Source of the DNA: Haloplanus rubicundus
GTDB lineage: Archaea > Halobacteriota > Halobacteria > Halobacteriales > Haloferacaceae
Assembly (NCBI RefSeq): GCF_003342675.1
Contig: NZ_CP031148.1
Span: forward strand, 1,488,001-1,552,000
Reading direction: 5' to 3'
DNA: 64,000 nt
In this document: one piece after another, positions 15,348-23,624 of the stretch
Position numbering within the stretch: the stretch's first letter is position 1
Layout of the letters: each line of letters starts with the position of its first letter
Notes under the pieces: model-generated
Databases searched by the model: none
The model's input: the letters and a program-made list of their open reading frames with translations, nothing else
Told to the model about the DNA's origin: nothing
Program-made: the position numbers and the translations under genes

Positions 15348-15776
15348 ATGGGTAAGCGGGATCGTCGGGTGGCCATCACCGTTATCGTGAGCGTACTGGG
15401 GGCGGTGATCGGCGTCGCCGGCGCGGGCCACGCCTACCTCCGAGAGTGGGGGCGCGCGTTCGCGTGGTTCTCGCTCGTGCTCGGGGCCGGGCTGGTGTTG
15501 ATCGCCTCGTTCGCCGACTCCGGGACGGTGACGCTCTCGACGCTCCCGCTTCGTGTAAGCGGGCCGCTCCTCCTGCTGTTCACGCTGAATACGCTCGACG
15601 CCTACCGCGTCGCCAGCCGGACGGGGGGTGATGGCGTCGGACAGCGAACGCCGCGTCGTCCCGACGCGGAGCCGTCCGTCCCGTGTCCGTCGTGTGGCCG
15701 GGAGTACGATCCGGGGCTCTCCTTCTGTCCGTGGTGTGCGGGCACGCGGGACGACGAACGGGCCGGGGATCGTTGA
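15348..15776 (+). CDS. Small membrane protein with C-terminal zinc ribbon
   Basis: A 142-residue protein. Residues ~7-95 contain three hydrophobic segments (AITVIVSVLGAVIGVAGAG, FAWFSLVLGAGLVLIASFA, and VSGPLLLLFTLNTLDAYRVA). The C-terminus has a CPSCGREYD...SFCPWC zinc ribbon (~112-130). The arrangement, a helical membrane part with a rubredoxin-like tail, is common among haloarchaeal proteins of unknown function. It lies 26 bases after aroD on the same strand, so it may be cotranscribed. A palindromic element starts 51 bases after its stop. Confidence 0.82.
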   Translation: MGKRDRRVAITVIVSVLGAVIGVAGAGHAYLREWGRAFAWFSLVLGAGLVLIASFADSGTVTLSTLPLRVSGPLLLLFTLNTLDAYRVASRTGGDGVGQRTPRRPDAEPSVPCPSCGREYDPGLSFCPWCAGTRDDERAGDR

Positions 15777-15827
15777 GCCTCGCTACGGCTCGGGTCGTGA
15801 CCGTGAATCGATGCCGTGACCGCCGTC

Positions 15828-15912
15828 TCGTACGGTTTGTTGTGAGTCAGTACGGTGGTTCGTCAGGACGGGCCGGCGAACCGCCGGTACACAGTTACAG
15901 CAATCCGTATCA
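15828..15912 (-). repeat. Palindromic 3'-end element, copy B
   Basis: Imperfect palindrome running on the plus strand from TCGTACGGTTTG to CAATCCGTATCA. The right arm has GGCGAACCGCCGGTAC and the outer box CAGTTACAG; the left arm has GAGTCAGTACGGTGGTTCG. The left arm is more decayed than in copy C. The last three bases are the TGA stop of the minus-strand winged-helix gene at 15910. It lies between convergent genes. Confidence 0.75.
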
Positions 15913-16182
15913 GGTTCGGAGGAAGTAGACCTGCTTTCGGGCGTCCTTGAAGCTGTATCGGGAGTCGACGATGTCGGACTCCTCCAGACGGTTCAGCGCG
16001 TACCGAACCGTCCGGTCGGGGAGCAACGACTCCTCGGCGAGTTGCCCCTGCGAGAGCGGCGAGTCGCTTTCGAGCACCTTCGCGACGAGCTTCGCACTCG
16101 GTGGGAGTTCGCGCAGTCGCTCTCGGTATTCGGTGGTCGTGAGTCGGTCGTCGCCGACGGAGTCAGCCGCTGTGGTGCTCAT
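15910..16182 (-). CDS. MarR/ArsR-like winged-helix transcriptional regulator
   Basis: A 90-residue winged-helix protein. After a short acidic N-terminus (MSTTAADSVGDD) come TEYRERLRELPPSAKLVAKV, the helix-turn-helix LSQGQLAEESLLPDRTVRYA, and the wing SRYSFKDARKQVYFL. It resembles a widespread haloarchaeal MarR-type family of unknown target. The start at 16182 is supported by a minus-strand TTTACC-type box (16207-16213) about 27 bases upstream; the longer frame extends into an AT-rich non-coding stretch. Its stop codon is supplied by palindromic element B. Confidence 0.85.
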   Translation of the reverse strand: MSTTAADSVGDDRLTTTEYRERLRELPPSAKLVAKVLESDSPLSQGQLAEESLLPDRTVRYALNRLEESDIVDSRYSFKDARKQVYFLRT

Positions 16183-16206
16183 ACTCACGAGTCCGCCCCA
16201 GTAGTG

Positions 16207-16276
16207 GTAAAGGTTATCTCTATACACATGAAAATACACGAGACACCTTATATGGCATTATATGCAAAAAGAGGAG
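16207..16276. promoter_or_regulatory. AT-rich intergenic stretch with promoter elements
   Basis: About 70 bases that are much richer in A+T than the surroundings, between the divergent regulator (start 16182) and methyltransferase (start 16361). It includes a minus-strand TATA-like box near 16210 and the sequence CTTATATGGCATTATATGC, a pair of near-repeats TTATATGGCA and TTATATGCAA. It is probably the promoter and operator zone of the regulator. Confidence 0.4.
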
Positions 16277-16330
16277 CGTGGCCGGCGGCGGTCGGGCGGG
16301 CGGTTGCGGCCGACGGCACATCCAGTACGG

Positions 16331-16337
16331 TTTTAAT
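16331..16337 (+). promoter_or_regulatory. TATA-like box of the methyltransferase gene
   Basis: TTTTAAT centred 27 bases before the GTG at 16361, consistent with a leaderless transcript and supporting that GTG as the start. Confidence 0.5.
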
Positions 16338-16360
16338 CTTCGGGCAAAGAGACGCGTAGC

Positions 16361-17065
16361 GTGAAAGGAGAGGAGTGGTATCAGGCGGACGAGGTCGCCC
16401 AGGAGTACGATGTCAAGCGATTTTCGCGCGGTGGGCGGCTGATCGACCGCCGGGAAAAGCGGGCCGTTCTCGACGCGCTGAACCCTCTCGACGACCGGAA
16501 GGTACTGGAGATTGCCTGCGGGACGGGGCGGTTCACGGTCATGCTGGCCGAACGCGGGGCCGACATCGTCGGGCTGGACATCTCCTCGGCGATGATGGCC
16601 GAAGGTCGGAAGAAGGCCCGTGCGGCGGGAGTCGCCGACCGCATCGAGTTCATCCGTGGCGACGCCGCCAGACTCCCCTTCCCTGACGATCACTTCGACA
16701 CCGTCTTCGCGATGCGGTTTTTCCACCTCGCCGACACGCCCGCGAAGTTCCTCGCGGAGATGTGTCGGGTCTCGAAACGGCAGGTCTTCTTCGATACGTT
16801 CAACGACCGAAGCACGCGCGTCCTCTACAACTGGTTGCTTCCGATGGGTTCGCGGCTCTACGGCCACGACGAGGTGAAACGCCTCATCGACGGGGCGGGC
16901 TTGACGCTCACCGACGCAAATCACGACTTCGTCCTCCCCTACGGCTTCTACCGAAAGATTCCGAACCGGTTGGCCGGCGCGTTCCGAAGCGCCGACACCG
17001 CCATCGGCGATACGCCCCTCGGCGATCACGTCGCGTCGGTGTCGTACTGGAACGCGCACGTTTAG
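16361..17065 (+). CDS. Class I SAM-dependent methyltransferase
   Basis: A 234-residue Rossmann-fold methyltransferase starting with GTG. Motif I is VLEIACGTGRFTVMLAERG (~48-66), the acidic motif II end is VGLDISSAMM, and motif III is FIRGDAARLPFPDDHFDTVF. The N-terminus EEWYQADEVAQEYDVKRFSRG resembles UbiE/MenG-like and small-molecule methyltransferases that act in the cytoplasm on lipids or quinones. The C-terminus (FVLPYGFYRKIPNRLAGAF) is typical of a group that neighbours glycosyltransferases; a glycosyltransferase gene follows after 95 bases. The substrate is unknown. Confidence 0.86.
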   Translation: MKGEEWYQADEVAQEYDVKRFSRGGRLIDRREKRAVLDALNPLDDRKVLEIACGTGRFTVMLAERGADIVGLDISSAMMAEGRKKARAAGVADRIEFIRGDAARLPFPDDHFDTVFAMRFFHLADTPAKFLAEMCRVSKRQVFFDTFNDRSTRVLYNWLLPMGSRLYGHDEVKRLIDGAGLTLTDANHDFVLPYGFYRKIPNRLAGAFRSADTAIGDTPLGDHVASVSYWNAHV

Positions 17066-17160
17066 CCCTCGTTCGGCGGTGTGTCGCTCCGCTCCGGTGT
17101 CCTCCGTCATCGACCGCAGCAGTGGGAACCGTTATGGTCGCTGAGTCGGTGTGGTCGGAT

Positions 17161-18063
17161 ATGGACCTCTCGGTAGTGATACCGACCCTCAACGGCCGGG
17201 ATCGGCTCGCGGCGTGTCTCGACGCCCTCGCCGCGCACGTCCCCGACGCGGAGGTGATCGTCGTCAACGGGCCGTCGACGGACGGCACTACCGGGATGAT
17301 TCGCGACCGCGACGACGTGGACGTACTCGTCGAGGTGTCGACTCGCACCGAGAACGTCGCTCGCAACGCCGGCCTCGAAGTCGCGACCGGCGACGTGGTG
17401 GCGAGCCTCCGACACGACCTCGTGGTCGAACCCTCGTGGCTCGCGGGTCTCGAAGACGGCCTCCCCGAGGCGCCGGTGGTCACCGGCCCGACCCACCGCA
17501 CCCTCGACGGTGGGATGACGACCGAGGAGTTCGAGCGCCGACGGATCGGCTCCCGCGAGGTGACTTACTTCAACGGTGGCAACGTCGCGTTCCGACGCTC
17601 GGTCCTCGACGCCCTCGACGGCTTCGACGAGTACCTCGAAACCGGCGGCGACCGGGACGCCGCCCACCGCCTCGCGACCCTCGACTACGCGGTGGCGTGG
17701 CGCCCGGAGATGTGCGTCCGACAGGAGTACTCCGCCGACGGCGGCATCACCACGGGCGACCGCGGCGCCGAGTTCCGATCGCTCGCCTACCGCCTCGTGA
17801 AGAACTACGGCCTCCAGCCCGCCGCGGCCACGGACACGACCCGGCGAGCCCTGCGGGACGCCCTCGACGCCGGTCGGGAAGTCCTCCGCGGGAACCTGGC
17901 GCCGACCGAGTGGTTCGGCACCGGTCGAGCCGTCGTGACCGGCGTCGCCCGCGGCGCCGCCGACGGCCTCGTCGCCCGCCTCAAGGATCGGACGCCCGCG
18001 CGAAACCCCCACGGCGTCTCCGACCGTTCCGACCGTGCGGTCGCCCGGTACGACTGGCGTTGA
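17161..18063 (+). CDS. Glycosyltransferase family 2
   Basis: A 300-residue GT-A glycosyltransferase beginning MDLSVVIPTLNGRDRLAACL. The VIVVNGPSTDGTTGMI motif replaces the more usual VDNGSTDGT, a variant seen in haloarchaeal Agl-type enzymes. RNAGLEVATGDVVASLRHDL holds the metal-binding region (with RHD instead of DxD) and FNGGNVAFRRSVLDALDGFD the acceptor motif. No membrane helix is evident, so it acts at the inner face of the membrane or in the cytoplasm, perhaps in protein N-glycosylation or glycolipid synthesis. It is monocistronic, in a region with no other sugar genes. Confidence 0.85.
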   Translation: MDLSVVIPTLNGRDRLAACLDALAAHVPDAEVIVVNGPSTDGTTGMIRDRDDVDVLVEVSTRTENVARNAGLEVATGDVVASLRHDLVVEPSWLAGLEDGLPEAPVVTGPTHRTLDGGMTTEEFERRRIGSREVTYFNGGNVAFRRSVLDALDGFDEYLETGGDRDAAHRLATLDYAVAWRPEMCVRQEYSADGGITTGDRGAEFRSLAYRLVKNYGLQPAAATDTTRRALRDALDAGREVLRGNLAPTEWFGTGRAVVTGVARGAADGLVARLKDRTPARNPHGVSDRSDRAVARYDWR

Positions 18064-18100
18064 TCGCCGTGCACCGTGCTATCCCGGCTCCGACAACGCA

Positions 18101-18106
18101 TATATA
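18101..18106 (+). promoter_or_regulatory. TATA box of the thermosome gene
   Basis: TATATA, the strongest plus-strand TATA match in the window, about 30 bases before the ATG at 18134. Predicted leader is only a few bases. Thermosome genes are usually strongly transcribed and heat-inducible. Confidence 0.6.
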
Positions 18107-18133
18107 GAACTGCAAGCGTCCCTTTCTGTGATC

Positions 18134-19702
18134 ATGAGTACCCGTATGCAGCAACCGCTGTACATTCTGACCGAAGACACGCAGCGGACCCAGGGTCGGT
18201 CGGCTCAGGACTCCAACATCCGCGCGGGGAAAGCCGTCGCGAACGCCGTCCGAACCACGCTCGGACCGCGCGGCATGGACAAGATGCTCGTCGACGCCTC
18301 CGGCACCGTCGTCGTGACCAACGACGGCGCGACCATCCTCGGCGAGATGGACATCGAACACCCCGCCGCGCAGATGATCGTCGAAGTCGCCGAGACACAG
18401 GAGGAGTCGGTCGGCGACGGCACGACCACCGCCGCCGTCCTCGCCGGCGAACTCCTCGTCCGCGCCGAGGACCTCCTCGACGGTGATCTTCACCCCACGG
18501 TCGTCGTCGAGGGCTACGACGAGGCTGCCGGGGTCGCGCTGGCCGCTATCGACGAACTGGTGTTGGACGCGGATCTCGACGACGACCTGCTGGCCCGCGT
18601 CGCGGAGTCGAGCATGACCGGCAAGGGTACGGGCGACGTGTCCGCCGAGGCGCTCGCCGAGCGTGTCGTCGCCGCGGTCCGGCACGTCACGGCGGACGGC
18701 GACATCGACCGTGACAGCATCCACATCACCACCCACACGGGCGCGAGTTCGAGCGCCACCCGCCTGATCGAGGGCGTCGTGGTCGACAAAGACCCCGTCG
18801 TCGACGCCATGCCCCGATCCGTGTCGGACGCGACGGTTGCGGTCGTCGACGTGAAACTCGACGTCCGGAAGAGCGCGGTCGACACCGAGTACTCGATCAC
18901 CAGCGTCGACCAGCTCGACGCCGCACTCGACGCCGAGGAGACCGAACTCCGTGGCTACGCCTCGGCGCTTGCCGACGCCGGCGTCGACGTGCTATTCTGT
19001 ACGAAGAAGATCGACGACCGCGTCGCCAGCCACCTCGCCCGCGCCGGTATCCTCGCGTTCGGCAACGTGAAAGGGAGCGACGCCACGGCCATCGCCCGCG
19101 CCGTCGGCGCCCGCCGCCTCGGCACGGTGGCCGACGTCGACCCCGCGGACCTCGGACACGCCGACGCGGTCGACATCGAACGCTTCGGCGGCGACGACCT
19201 CGTCGTCGTCGAGGGCAGCGCGGCCGCGGCGGCCGTGACGCTCCTGCTCCGTGGCGGCACCGAACACGTCGTCGACGAACTCGAACGCGCCGTCACCGAC
19301 GCCGTCGACGGCGTCGTCGCCGCGGTGGAGTCGGGCGGCGTCGTCCCCGGCGCCGGTGCGACCGAAATCGCCGTCGCGAGCCGCGTCCGCGAGGCCGCGT
19401 CGCACATTGCGGGCCGGAAACAGCTCGCCGTCGAGGCCTTCGCCGACGCGGTCGAGGCACTCCCGCGCACGCTCGCGGAGAACACCGGCATGGACCCCAT
19501 CGACGCGATGGTCGATCTGCGCACCCACCACGAGCGCGAGGGGCGCGCGGGCATCATCGCCGGCGGTCGCAGCGGCGCCGTCGCCGACCCCGTCGAGTAC
19601 GGCATCTTCGATCCCGCGGCGGTGAAGCGGGCGGCCGTCGGCTCCGCCGCCGAAGCCGCGACGATGATCCTCCGTATCGACGACGTGATCGCGGCGCGCT
19701 GA
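18134..19702 (+). CDS. Thermosome (group II chaperonin) subunit with short C-terminus
   Basis: A 522-residue CCT/thermosome subunit. The ATP-binding signatures are NDGATIL (63-69) and GDGTTT (94-99), with [14 protein letters not shown] before them and [19 protein letters not shown] near residue 400. Most haloarchaeal thermosome subunits are about 550-565 residues and end in a Gly/Met-rich (GGM) tail; this one stops right after [12 protein letters not shown] and has no such tail. It is therefore a divergent third-type subunit, possibly in hetero-oligomeric rings or with a specialised client range. The N-terminal start ATG at 18134 gives [14 protein letters not shown]. Confidence 0.94.
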   Translation: MSTRMQQPLYILTEDTQRTQGRSAQDSNIRAGKAVANAVRTTLGPRGMDKMLVDASGTVVVTNDGATILGEMDIEHPAAQMIVEVAETQEESVGDGTTTAAVLAGELLVRAEDLLDGDLHPTVVVEGYDEAAGVALAAIDELVLDADLDDDLLARVAESSMTGKGTGDVSAEALAERVVAAVRHVTADGDIDRDSIHITTHTGASSSATRLIEGVVVDKDPVVDAMPRSVSDATVAVVDVKLDVRKSAVDTEYSITSVDQLDAALDAEETELRGYASALADAGVDVLFCTKKIDDRVASHLARAGILAFGNVKGSDATAIARAVGARRLGTVADVDPADLGHADAVDIERFGGDDLVVVEGSAAAAAVTLLLRGGTEHVVDELERAVTDAVDGVVAAVESGGVVPGAGATEIAVASRVREAASHIAGRKQLAVEAFADAVEALPRTLAENTGMDPIDAMVDLRTHHEREGRAGIIAGGRSGAVADPVEYGIFDPAAVKRAAVGSAAEAATMILRIDDVIAAR

Positions 19703-19737
19703 GCGCGTCGATCGCCCCTAACTCTCACCACAGAAAC

Positions 19738-19745
19738 ATTTATAC
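19738..19745 (+). promoter_or_regulatory. TATA-like box of the HMA gene
   Basis: ATTTATAC lies about 27 bases before a GTG at 19768 and 33 before the ATG at 19774, so either codon could be used in a (nearly) leaderless mRNA. Confidence 0.5.
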
Positions 19746-19773
19746 TTTGACGTGACGACGGCACTCGGTGAGG

Positions 19774-19992
19774 ATGTCCACAATTTCGACCCACCAAATC
19801 ACCGTCTCGGATATGATGTGTAACGGCTGTGAAGACACCATTCAGGACGAAATCCGCCACGAACACGGGGTCAGGCGGGTGAGCGCTAACCACATCGAGG
19901 AGACGGTCGAAGTCGAGGGCACGGACGACATGGATATCGACGCCCTGGTGCAGATGATCAACGAACTCGGATTCACCGCGACGCGAGACTGA
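19774..19992 (+). CDS. HMA-domain metallochaperone-like protein
   Basis: A 72-residue single heavy-metal-associated domain (beta-alpha-beta-beta-alpha-beta). The metal-binding loop is DMMCNGCEDTI, with the CxxC pair at residues ~16 and 19 that binds Cu(I) or a similar soft metal. The rest, DEIRHEHGVRRVSANHIEET and LVQMINELGFTATRD, fits the fold. It resembles CopZ/Atx1, which pass copper to P-type ATPases, but no ATPase or copper regulator is adjacent. A GTG at 19768 is an alternative start fitting the TATA position. Confidence 0.88.
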   Translation: MSTISTHQITVSDMMCNGCEDTIQDEIRHEHGVRRVSANHIEETVEVEGTDDMDIDALVQMINELGFTATRD

Positions 19993-20018
19993 CCGCGATC
20001 CGCCGCGGTCGGTCACCG

Positions 20019-20795
20019 TCACTCGACGCCGTCGATTTCTATCGTATTCCCCGGCGAGAGACCGAACCACTCGTCGCCGCGGCCGTCGTTGACGTCGCAC
20101 TCGACGTAGCCGTGGCTCCCGACGACCACCAGCGGGCTTCCGGGGTCGACGGAACCGAACGTCGCCCCGACGGGCACTTTCTCGCCGTTCACCCGGACGA
20201 CGTCCCGACCGTCGAGGAAGTCGCCGGGGACGTTCGTGATCACGTTCCCGAAGTCGTCGACGGCGAGGACGAACCCCTCGGCACCGTCGTTCTCGACGGT
20301 CGCTTCCGGCAGCCGACAGTCGACCGGTTCGGCCGGCGTCAGCCGGTCGTGGTCGTCGAGGGCGCCGACGCCGCGGGCCGCGACGGCCTCGTGTATCTCC
20401 GCCGCGAGCGGCGCGAACACGTCGCGGCCGTGGAACGTCGTGGAGGCGGGGTCGCCGGGGTCGGCGTGGAACCAGTCCACGCCGGCGTCGGCCTCGGCGG
20501 CGAGTCGTCGGGCCGCGGGCACCAGCAGGCCGTTGTCCGGGCCGACGAGCGTGTGTTCGCCCGCCCGCGCGACGAGGACGGCGCGGTCGGTGCCGACGCC
20601 GGGGTCGACGACGGCGAGGTGGGTCGCCGGCGGAAAGGTCGGAAGCACTTCGCGGAGCCAGAACGCCGAGGCGCGGATCGAACCCCGCGGCAGGTCGTGG
20701 CTCACGTCGACGAGACGGGCGTCGCTTCGCCGGAGGATGGCGCCTTTCATCGCGGCCGGATACGGGGTGCCGAAGTCGGAGGCGAGGGTGATCAT
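20019..20795 (-). CDS. SAM hydroxide adenosyltransferase (SAM hydrolase), DUF62 family
   Basis: A 258-residue member of the S-adenosylmethionine-dependent chlorinase/fluorinase-like family. In archaea these enzymes hydrolyse SAM to adenosine and methionine. Features are MITLASDFGTPYPAAMKGAI, LVDVSHDLPRG, HLAVVDPGVGTDR and TLVGPDNGLLVPA in the N-domain, and VDDFGNVITNVP with FGLSPGN in the C-domain. The catalytic Asp-Arg-His triad of the hydroxide enzymes is compatible with this layout but was not aligned. Its ATG overlaps the stop codon of nadM by four bases, so NAD and SAM metabolism are coupled here. Confidence 0.9.
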   Translation of the reverse strand: MITLASDFGTPYPAAMKGAILRRSDARLVDVSHDLPRGSIRASAFWLREVLPTFPPATHLAVVDPGVGTDRAVLVARAGEHTLVGPDNGLLVPAARRLAAEADAGVDWFHADPGDPASTTFHGRDVFAPLAAEIHEAVAARGVGALDDHDRLTPAEPVDCRLPEATVENDGAEGFVLAVDDFGNVITNVPGDFLDGRDVVRVNGEKVPVGATFGSVDPGSPLVVVGSHGYVECDVNDGRGDEWFGLSPGNTIEIDGVE

Positions 20796-21307
20796 GGGCC
20801 GTTGGTGTCGGTTTCGCTCACGCGCTGGATGCGCCGGATGCCGTCGACTTCGTCGATCACCTCGACGACCGGATCGGGGACGAGATGCCGCCAGTCGCCG
20901 CCGTCGATCATCCGGTCGCGAAGCTCCGTTCCCTCCAGCACGTCGCGGTTGAACATGGGTGACTGGCGCACCTCGACGCCCGCCTCCTCGAACAGTTGGA
21001 TGACGAGCGGGTTGTTGGAGTAGGCGACGTCGAAGGAGGGGGACATACTCCGGACGTGGCTCACCCAGACGGAGTTGCGGTCCAGGTCCTCGATGGGGAC
21101 GACGTACGTCGTGCAGTCGAACTCCGCGACCGACTTCGTGATCATCATCACGCGTTCGCCCGCGGTGAACGGATCGCGCGTCGAGTGGGAGTGACCGGCG
21201 CTGCCGATGCCGAGGACGAGTTCGTCCACCTCGGAGACGATTTCGGCGACCATTCGGTGGTGGCCGTCGTGGTACGGCTGGAACCGGCCGATGTAGAACC
21301 CCCGCAT
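20792..21307 (-). CDS. nadM: Nicotinamide-nucleotide adenylyltransferase NadM
   Basis: A 171-residue archaeal NMN adenylyltransferase, which makes NAD from NMN and ATP in the cytoplasm. The nucleotidyltransferase motif GRFQPYHDGHH (residues ~7-17) carries the H-x-G-H signature; the second motif HSTRDPFTAGERVMM (~40-54) holds the (I/S)STR-type ATP phosphate site. SFDVAYSNNPLVIQLF and NRDVLEGTELRDRM match the family C-terminus. Length is usual for the family. It is the first gene of a two-gene minus-strand operon with the SAM hydrolase. Confidence 0.95.
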   Translation of the reverse strand: MRGFYIGRFQPYHDGHHRMVAEIVSEVDELVLGIGSAGHSHSTRDPFTAGERVMMITKSVAEFDCTTYVVPIEDLDRNSVWVSHVRSMSPSFDVAYSNNPLVIQLFEEAGVEVRQSPMFNRDVLEGTELRDRMIDGGDWRHLVPDPVVEVIDEVDGIRRIQRVSETDTNGP

Positions 21308-21428
21308 GATGACGACGTACGCGCCCGCATTTATAAAATCGACGAGTCGGCGCGTTCGACGAATTGTGGCGGTAGATGGGTTCTATCCCGTGGCTCTGCC
21401 CCTCGACAATGATAACCAAGGGGAGAAA

Positions 21429-21436
21429 GTATATCA
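21429..21436 (+). promoter_or_regulatory. Probable TATA box of lonB
   Basis: AGTATATC lies about 42 bases before the ATG at 21474, predicting a leader of roughly 15 bases. It is in a 166-base region divergent from nadM. Confidence 0.4.
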
Positions 21437-21473
21437 GTCGCTAACCCTTCAGTTCGACCAACGAAACCGTTCT

Positions 21474-23591
21474 ATGAACGACGACACGAACACGGACGAG
21501 CGCCCGGCCGACGGCGCGGAGCGGATCGACGACGATCCGCCTCGTGACGAGTCCGGCGGGGCCGACGAATGGGAGGACGACGTCCCTGTCCCGTCCGGCC
21601 CGGAACCCGGCGACGACCCGGGTAACGGCGCGGACGACGGGTCCATCGAGGATCTCGGCAGCGACGTCCAGATCGACGCCGAAATCGACGAAGACGCGGA
21701 GGACGACCTCCTCGGTGGGCTCCAGATCGAGTCGACCGCCGAGATTCAGGTCCCCGACCGCCTCGTCGACCAGGTGATCGGACAGGAACACGCCCGCGAC
21801 GTCGTCATGAAGGCGGCCAAACAGCGTCGCCACGTCATGATGATCGGCTCGCCCGGGACGGGCAAGTCGATGCTCGCGAAGGCGATGAGCGAACTCCTCC
21901 CCCAGGAGGAGCTGCAGGACGTCCTCGTCTATCACAACCCCGACGACGGCAACGAACCGAAGGTCCGGACGGTGCCCTCGGGGAAGGGCGATCAGATCGT
22001 CGAGGCCCACAAGGAGGAGGCCCGCAAGCGCAACCAGATGCGCTCGTTCCTGATGTGGATCATCATCGCCATCGTGCTTGGCTACTCGCTCATCATCGCC
22101 GGGAACATCCTGCTCGGCATCCTCGCGGCGGGTATCATCTACCTCGCGTTCCGCTACGGCTCCCGTGGCTCGGACGCGATGATTCCGAACCTGATCGTGA
22201 ACAACGCGGACCAGCAGACGGCGCCGTTCGAGGACGCCACCGGCGCCCACGCTGGCGCTCTGCTGGGCGACGTCCGCCACGACCCGTTCCAGTCCGGCGG
22301 CATGGAGACGCCGTCTCACGACCGGGTCGAGCCGGGCGCCATCCACAAGGCCAACAAGGGCGTGCTCTTCATCGACGAGATCAACACGCTCGACGTGAGG
22401 AGCCAACAGCACCTGATGACGGCGATTCAGGAGGGTGAGTTCGGCATCACCGGCCAGTCCGAGCGCTCCTCGGGCGCGATGGTCCAGACCGAACCCGTTC
22501 CCTGTGACTTCGTCATGATCGCCGCGGGGAACCTCGACGCGATGGAGAACATGCACCCCGCGCTCCGTTCCCGGATCAAGGGGTACGGCTACGAAGTGTA
22601 CATGGACGACACCATCGAGGACACCCCGGAGATGCGCCGGAAGTACGCCCGCTTCATCGCCCAGGAAGTGGAGAAGGACGGCCGCCTGCCCCACTTCACC
22701 GACAAGGCCATCGAGGAGGTCATCCTCGAAGCCCGTCGGCGTGCGGGCCGGAAGGGCCACCTGACGCTCGAACTCCGGAATCTCGGCGGGCTGGTCCGCG
22801 TCGCGGGCGACATCGCCCGCGCCGCCGACGCCGAGTACACGACGCGGGATCACATCCTGCAGGCGAAGGGTCGCTCCCGCAGCATCGAACAGCAGCTCGC
22901 GGACGACTACATCCAGCGGCGCAAGGACTACGAACTCCAGGTCAGCGACGGGTTCGTCGTCGGCCGCGTCAACGGGCTGGCCGTGATGGGCGAGGACTCC
23001 GGTATCGTCCTCCCCGTCATGGCCGAGGTGACGCCCTCGCAGGGTCCCGGCGAGGTCATCGCCACGGGCCAACTGAAGGAGATGGCACAGGAGGCCGTCT
23101 CCAACGTCTCCGCGATCATCAAGAAGTTCTCGGACGAGGACATCACCCAGAAGGACATCCACATCCAGTTCGTCCAGGCCGGTGAGGGCGGCGTCGACGG
23201 CGACTCCGCCTCCATCACCGTCGCCACCGCGGTCATCAGCGCGCTGGAGGGCGTCGGCGTCGACCAGTCGCTCGCGATGACCGGCTCGCTCTCGGTCCGC
23301 GGGGACGTCCTCCCCGTCGGCGGCGTCACGCACAAGATCGAGGCCGCCGCCAAGACCGGCTGTGATCGGGTCATCATCCCCGAGGCCAACACGCAGGACG
23401 TGATGATCGAGGACGAGTACGAGGAGATGATCGAGATCATCCCCGTCAGCCACATCAGCGAGGTGCTGGACGTGGCACTCGAAGGCGAGCCCGAGAAGGA
23501 CTCGCTGGTCGACCGGCTCAAGACGATCACCGGCTCGGCACTCGACAAGCAGAGCGTCAACCAGGGCCCGAGCAGTCCCAGCCCCCAGTAG
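21474..23591 (+). CDS. lonB: Membrane-anchored ATP-dependent protease LonB
   Basis: A 705-residue archaeal LonB. After an acidic N-terminus (~1-80) comes the AAA+ module with Walker A GSPGTGKS (~125-132) and Walker B LFIDEIN (~298-303). Two transmembrane helices lie inside the AAA+ domain (~190-235: FLMWIIIAIVLGYSLIIAG and ILLGILAAGIIYLAF). The C-terminal protease has the Ser-Lys dyad in VDGDSASIT (Ser ~578) and THKIEAA (Lys ~621). In Haloferax LonB is essential and controls carotenoid synthesis by degrading phytoene synthase. A start at 21306 is excluded because that stretch is upstream of the promoter. Confidence 0.96.
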   Translation: MNDDTNTDERPADGAERIDDDPPRDESGGADEWEDDVPVPSGPEPGDDPGNGADDGSIEDLGSDVQIDAEIDEDAEDDLLGGLQIESTAEIQVPDRLVDQVIGQEHARDVVMKAAKQRRHVMMIGSPGTGKSMLAKAMSELLPQEELQDVLVYHNPDDGNEPKVRTVPSGKGDQIVEAHKEEARKRNQMRSFLMWIIIAIVLGYSLIIAGNILLGILAAGIIYLAFRYGSRGSDAMIPNLIVNNADQQTAPFEDATGAHAGALLGDVRHDPFQSGGMETPSHDRVEPGAIHKANKGVLFIDEINTLDVRSQQHLMTAIQEGEFGITGQSERSSGAMVQTEPVPCDFVMIAAGNLDAMENMHPALRSRIKGYGYEVYMDDTIEDTPEMRRKYARFIAQEVEKDGRLPHFTDKAIEEVILEARRRAGRKGHLTLELRNLGGLVRVAGDIARAADAEYTTRDHILQAKGRSRSIEQQLADDYIQRRKDYELQVSDGFVVGRVNGLAVMGEDSGIVLPVMAEVTPSQGPGEVIATGQLKEMAQEAVSNVSAIIKKFSDEDITQKDIHIQFVQAGEGGVDGDSASITVATAVISALEGVGVDQSLAMTGSLSVRGDVLPVGGVTHKIEAAAKTGCDRVIIPEANTQDVMIEDEYEEMIEIIPVSHISEVLDVALEGEPEKDSLVDRLKTITGSALDKQSVNQGPSSPSPQ

Positions 23592-23624
23592 GACGGCTGC
23601 GGTGCCCACCGTCTTTCCATCCTG

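Noticed and set aside
16183-16239. N-terminal extension of the winged-helix gene (MYFHVYRDN...)
   Set aside because: Encoded by the AT-rich promoter stretch; the TATA-like box near 16210 would lie inside the coding region.
21441-23609. 722-residue minus-strand open frame opposite lonB
   Set aside because: Antisense to lonB, whose ATPase and protease motifs are complete. No motif in the antisense frame.
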